Positions 26,340 to 29,400 of a DNA stretch of 29,400 bases are shown here, piece by piece. The stretch spans positions 1 through 29,400 of IMG/VR virus record IMGVR_UViG_3300049846_002340, one strand, 5' to 3'. Positions within the stretch are counted from its first letter, which is position 1. Every line of letters begins with the position of its first letter. Under the pieces are notes generated by a model. The model worked only from the letters and a program-made list of their open reading frames with translations, made no database searches and was not told the origin of the DNA. Origin of the DNA: a virus. A program made the translations under genes and the position numbers.

Positions 26340-27215
26340 CTAAGCCAACTGACTAACAAACTTCCCAAAGTGATCTGTGTCCATCTTGCGAAGAATCTCA
26401 AGTGGATTTAGACGACCATTGGTAGGATTAGCGCTAGTACCCAGCCCCATATTCAACTCATTGAATGTGGGTTGTTTAGGTTGAGGATAGCCTTGAGGAG
26501 CTTGTTGAGGCTGACTAGTTTGACGTAGCCATTCATAGAACTGCTCAAAGGTAGCTTGTGGGTACTGTGCGCGGAAAGCTTGAACGTTAGGGAGCTGGTT
26601 CAAGTGAAACTCTTGGTATTGAAGCCAATAGCCAGTGGACTCAGGATCTTTAAGGATATTGCCCATCGCGATAGCTTCTTTCTCAAGAGCTTGGGTATAA
26701 GCAACTACCTCACCTAACTGGTCTTCACGAGTGATGAGTTGTTGATGGATGCGAGCAATAGCTAACTCAGGCGACCCATCGCCAAAAGAGTTGATAAGTT
26801 CAATTACTGAAGCGAGAGGATTACCCTTTGCGTCTCGACCGCTTGGTGCGTTGAGGTCTATTTTGGGGCTGTATGTTCTCGTTGGCGAGGAGGTAGCTTG
26901 GGGGAAGGACTGTGGTTGTACTGAAGTTGGGTTTGATAAATAACTGTTGGGAACCAAGCCGTTCAGGGTCAGGTAATCCGTAATTGGATTCGTTTGCTGA
27001 GTAGGAGCTACCACTGATTGAGGGGTTGTTTGAACCCAACCACCCGCTGTTGGTGCGAATTGCTGAGGATGGGAGTACTGGGGGATTAGCCCAGTCGAAG
27101 GGTAAGGGTTCACCAGTTGTGGTGCTGACTGCCACTGTGGGGCTACCGTTTGAGGAGCTACCTGTGGCGATGGGGCTTGTTGAACCTGATAGTTCTGAGG
27201 AAGTGCTTGTACCAT
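26340..27215 (-). CDS. Putative scaffold-type head protein, Q/P-rich N-terminus (291 aa)
   Basis: It lies between portal and capsid genes, where scaffolds or scaffold-proteases usually are. Residues 1-120 are very rich in Gln, Pro, Ser and Thr (YQVQQAPSPQVAPQTVAPQW) and disordered. Residues ~130-215 are charged and helical (ELAIARIHQQLITREDQLGE, EKEIA-like), fitting a scaffold coiled coil. The C-terminus (LNPLEILRKMDTDHFGKFVS) would be the capsid-binding helix. There is no visible catalytic triad. Its first 395 nt overlap the portal gene in another frame. Confidence 0.5.
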   Translation of the reverse strand: MVQALPQNYQVQQAPSPQVAPQTVAPQWQSAPQLVNPYPSTGLIPQYSHPQQFAPTAGGWVQTTPQSVVAPTQQTNPITDYLTLNGLVPNSYLSNPTSVQPQSFPQATSSPTRTYSPKIDLNAPSGRDAKGNPLASVIELINSFGDGSPELAIARIHQQLITREDQLGEVVAYTQALEKEAIAMGNILKDPESTGYWLQYQEFHLNQLPNVQAFRAQYPQATFEQFYEWLRQTSQPQQAPQGYPQPKQPTFNELNMGLGTSANPTNGRLNPLEILRKMDTDHFGKFVSQLA

Positions 27216-28938
27216 TTAAGAGGGGATTATCCTTGTTATCAGCTTCATCATAAGATGCGCCGTAGGAAAGTTCGCGTGACAGTACGGTATAGATACTGTC
27301 CATAAGCTTTGTCATATCATAGCGCATACTCAAAGCTTTACCAGGATTATACGGATCTTCTACTTGAGAAAGTTGCATATGTTGTTGTAGAAGATTGTTG
27401 AACAATCCTAAGTACTCACCTCCAATCCTAAAAGGTATGCCTGACAACTTAGCCTTCTTCTCCTTGAGTGACAGGTCGGGGAATACAGCGTCAAGAGCTT
27501 CTAGGCTCCCCACCCCTAGCTCTTGGAGGTTGCGAGTGTAGATAGTTCTCTTGAGTTTGTCGTCAGGAGAGTCTTCAAATACATCACCGTTATACCGATA
27601 GTTAACAGATACTTCTCCATAGGGAGGGAGACCTACGGTGATAGGTGGTTGTATTTGTTGTTGCCAAAGGATTTGCTCTATCTGTTCTTGAGTTACTTGA
27701 GTGATATCAATCTTGGAGTCTTGAGTCAACAACCACTGCTTGAACTGCTCCATGTATAGGCGTTCTTCATGCATAATGCACAACTCAAGGATGCGAGATA
27801 GTCCATGCTTCCATAACGTAAGGGACTTCATGTTAGCAGTAGCAGCTACCTTCCCATAGAGAGATTTAACTTCGCCAAAGGTGGAGAAGGACTGGTCATT
27901 CGGATCAATGCCTCCTAAAGCTCCGTGAAGTGCAGTACGGTATGTATCAGCAAATCTAGCTTGGTCAGGAGATACAGGGTCAGGTAGTACATAGCCAAAT
28001 CTTTCATCAGCACCTACGTTGCCAATGACGGGTACTATCTTCTCGTATTGACGTGCCGCCCATCCACCATCATTCCGTCTACCGCCGATACGTACAGAAG
28101 TTAAGTCTTTGAAACCTTGTGATGCCGCCCAGCTTTGAGTACCTATCTCTGTAGTCTTTTGCATTACCTCATCGCGAGAACGGGTAGTGATAAGGGTAGG
28201 ATTACCAAAGGTGAAGATGTTTTGCATGATTGCACCACGCACCGTATCTTCGGCTTCTATCTGGTCGCTTACCATAGCAAAGTCAGAGCGTCCCGAATCC
28301 CCAGGAAAGTAGGGAAGGTTAGGTGATTCTACGCAAGGAATGTAACCAAGTGTGTTGATAAAGCTGTTAGTCTGAATGGGAGGCGCGTATCCACCATTGA
28401 AGTTATAAACGTCTAATGGTGGCTCGGCATTGAAGAACTCTTGAGTCACCGTGTCGGTCTTTACCCGTAAACGCACCCATCTCTCGGAACCTAGAGACGA
28501 TTGAGCGTAGTACATTTGGCTGGGTGAACGGTCGTAGTACTTATATCTAATGACAACCTCTTGCATCTCTCTCCCATTAGGAGAGTAGAAAACCATGTAC
28601 TGTGACTTGACATCATCTATTGAGTTATTCTCTTTTCCGCTATGGAACCAATAAATTGAGTAGCCGTCTAAGGTAGGTTGCATTAGCCATAGAACACCAC
28701 CAGTAGCCACAAAGAGAGACGCAATTCCTTGGTAGTACATATCTAGCTTGTTAGCCTTGATGATTTTGTCTAAGAATTTACGTCTTTTCTCATCAGGCGT
28801 ATCTTGGTCTACAAGGAACTCTAACCCTTGTCTGGTCATAAACAAGACTATCTGCTTGATATGGTTGGGTACTACCATGCTCTCGCTGCCAGAGTTCTTT
28901 CTGTCGATGAAGCTTTGTACTACTTGTCCAGTTTCCAT
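26821..28938 (-). CDS. Portal protein (705 aa)
   Basis: The long protein has portal-type landmarks: IKQIVLFMTRQGLEFLVD near residue 30, then SQYMVFYSPNGREMQEVVI. The segment INTLGYIPCVESPNLPYFPG with SDFAMVSDQIEAEDTV corresponds to the 'G-x-I-P-V-v ... D-l-v-D' region of portal proteins. A long helical part follows (LTLWKHGLSRILELCIMHEE). Portals form the ring through which DNA is packaged and released. The last ~131 residues are Ser/Thr/Asn/Pro-rich, end in a basic tail (RPQRTKRSRRKG) and overlap the scaffold-like gene in another frame. It is the first gene of the minus-strand late block. Confidence 0.7.
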   Translation of the reverse strand: METGQVVQSFIDRKNSGSESMVVPNHIKQIVLFMTRQGLEFLVDQDTPDEKRRKFLDKIIKANKLDMYYQGIASLFVATGGVLWLMQPTLDGYSIYWFHSGKENNSIDDVKSQYMVFYSPNGREMQEVVIRYKYYDRSPSQMYYAQSSLGSERWVRLRVKTDTVTQEFFNAEPPLDVYNFNGGYAPPIQTNSFINTLGYIPCVESPNLPYFPGDSGRSDFAMVSDQIEAEDTVRGAIMQNIFTFGNPTLITTRSRDEVMQKTTEIGTQSWAASQGFKDLTSVRIGGRRNDGGWAARQYEKIVPVIGNVGADERFGYVLPDPVSPDQARFADTYRTALHGALGGIDPNDQSFSTFGEVKSLYGKVAATANMKSLTLWKHGLSRILELCIMHEERLYMEQFKQWLLTQDSKIDITQVTQEQIEQILWQQQIQPPITVGLPPYGEVSVNYRYNGDVFEDSPDDKLKRTIYTRNLQELGVGSLEALDAVFPDLSLKEKKAKLSGIPFRIGGEYLGLFNNLLQQHMQLSQVEDPYNPGKALSMRYDMTKLMDSIYTVLSRELSYGASYDEADNKDNPLLNGTSTSSELSGSTSPIATGSSSNGSPTVAVSTTTGEPLPFDWANPPVLPSSAIRTNSGWLGSNNPSISGSSYSANESNYGLPDPERLGSQQLFIKPNFSTTTVLPPSYLLANENIQPQNRPQRTKRSRRKG

Positions 28939-28974
28939 GTGTGATGTCTAGTATTAGTTGTATCCAGTCTACCT

Positions 28975-28992
28975 TACGCTACGCTACTGGGG
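28975..28992 (+). repeat. TACGCTACGCTACTGGGG repeat, copy 13
   Basis: In the divergent gap between the portal gene (28938) and the plus gene at 29009. Confidence 0.65.
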
Positions 28993-29008
28993 AAATTAAA
29001 GAGGTGTT

Positions 29009-29215
29009 ATGAAAAGAAGAATTGATATAGTCGCAGTATCTAAGTATGGTAGACCTGAATATTATTATTGGGTGCTACAAGAAGTGACAGGCAATAGCTT
29101 TGTTAATACTCACATGGGTAAATATGTTAAGACAGAAGACAAAGCTTACGATGATTTAGGTGAGTTTGTGGCTAAGTTAATAGAGCAGGTCAAAGCCAAT
29201 GAAAATCAAGTGTGA
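29009..29215 (+). CDS. Small hypothetical protein (68 aa)
   Basis: GAGG (29001-29004) lies 4 nt before ATG 29009. The product (RIDIVAVSKYGRPEYYYWVL ... DDLGEFVAKLIEQVK) has a strand pair and a terminal helix. No family is recognised. Overlaps the next gene by 17 nt. Confidence 0.6.
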   Translation: MKRRIDIVAVSKYGRPEYYYWVLQEVTGNSFVNTHMGKYVKTEDKAYDDLGEFVAKLIEQVKANENQV

Positions 29216-29339
29216 TTACCTTGGATGTCGCCGTACAGCAGATTGGGTAGTAGAAACGTCTTATAGCCCAGTATGCTTATGTACTACTCATATAGGTGTT
29301 AACTATCTATCAACAGCAGCAAAGATTAAGTCAATATAG
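29199..29339 (+). CDS. Small Cys-rich, probably zinc-binding protein (46 aa)
   Basis: ATG 29199 gives MKIKCDYLGCRRTADWVVET and then PVCLCTTHIGV. The set Cys5, Cys10, Cys26, Cys28 and His31 is spaced like a small zinc finger (C-x4-C ... C-x-C-x2-H). It overlaps the upstream gene by 17 nt, as in other chains here. It probably binds nucleic acid or a host protein. Confidence 0.55.
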   Translation: MKIKCDYLGCRRTADWVVETSYSPVCLCTTHIGVNYLSTAAKIKSI

Positions 29340-29366
29340 AAGGGAGTGAGGGCAGTGTCTTAAGTT

Positions 29367-29400
29367 ATGACAGATGAAAAGCTGTTTAGATTGCAAGTCA
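29367..29400 (+). CDS. Start of a possible gene, cut by the window end
   Basis: ATG 29367 opens MTDEKLFRLQV and runs off the window. It continues the strand of the preceding chain. Too short to judge. Confidence 0.3.
   Translation, partial: MTDEKLFRLQV

Noticed and set aside
26749-28951. Several plus-strand frames across the portal region
   Set aside because: All are antisense shadows of the portal and scaffold-like genes without starts near ribosome sites.
1-29400. Integrase, attachment site or prophage junction
   Set aside because: No recombinase motif or long direct repeat was seen; the tRNA-like pieces alone do not show integration.

Overview
This window looks like part of a tailed double-stranded DNA phage genome, most likely a cyanophage of a filamentous freshwater cyanobacterium. 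Three things point to a phage: a portal / scaffold-like / major-capsid-like gene run, a long row of beta-rich virion genes, and many tiny overlapping unknown genes with tRNAs. The host guess rests on two sequence signals. One is a short dispersed element built on GCTACGCTA, of the kind common in Nostocales genomes. The other is a single element ending in AGGGATTGAAAC, the typical 3' end of cyanobacterial CRISPR repeats. No terminase, tape measure, integrase or lysis gene was recognised here.

Layout. Positions 1-11828 are mostly plus-strand small genes, probably early or middle. They include a tiny lipoprotein, a winged-helix protein, a PD-(D/E)XK-like nuclease, two XRE-type repressors, a DUF932-like protein, a MazG-type pyrophosphohydrolase and a zinc-finger/TOPRIM primase-like protein. 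Two minus-strand genes interrupt this block: a Dps-like ferritin with a complete ferroxidase centre, and an unknown gene. Positions 2091-3610 form an unusual RNA-rich tract. It holds one normal tRNA-Tyr, one aberrant tRNA, one tRNA-like gene with about 95 extra nt, several long-range stems, and a tandem pair of 24-nt hairpins that differ by compensatory changes. Positions 5020-5184 hold the solitary CRISPR-repeat-like element.

Positions 11748-28938 are the late region, read on the minus strand from portal (28938) to a small tail-type protein (11748). Between the late genes sit plus-strand cassettes of one to five tiny genes. They encode two W-rich paralogues, membrane peptides, zinc-ribbon proteins, an HNH-AP2 endonuclease and others. 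Almost every divergent junction carries the GCTACGCTA element in the same orientation just before the plus-strand gene. Almost every convergent junction overlaps by a few bases. The arrangement suggests 'moron'-like cassettes with a shared leader inserted between structural genes.

A second theme is that the first gene of many plus-strand units has a perfect or near-perfect hairpin ending at, or including, its start codon, usually with no Shine-Dalgarno sequence. A possible late promoter motif (ATTTAAACTATC on the minus strand) precedes several virion genes. All functions are assigned by reading the sequence; no database search was run.
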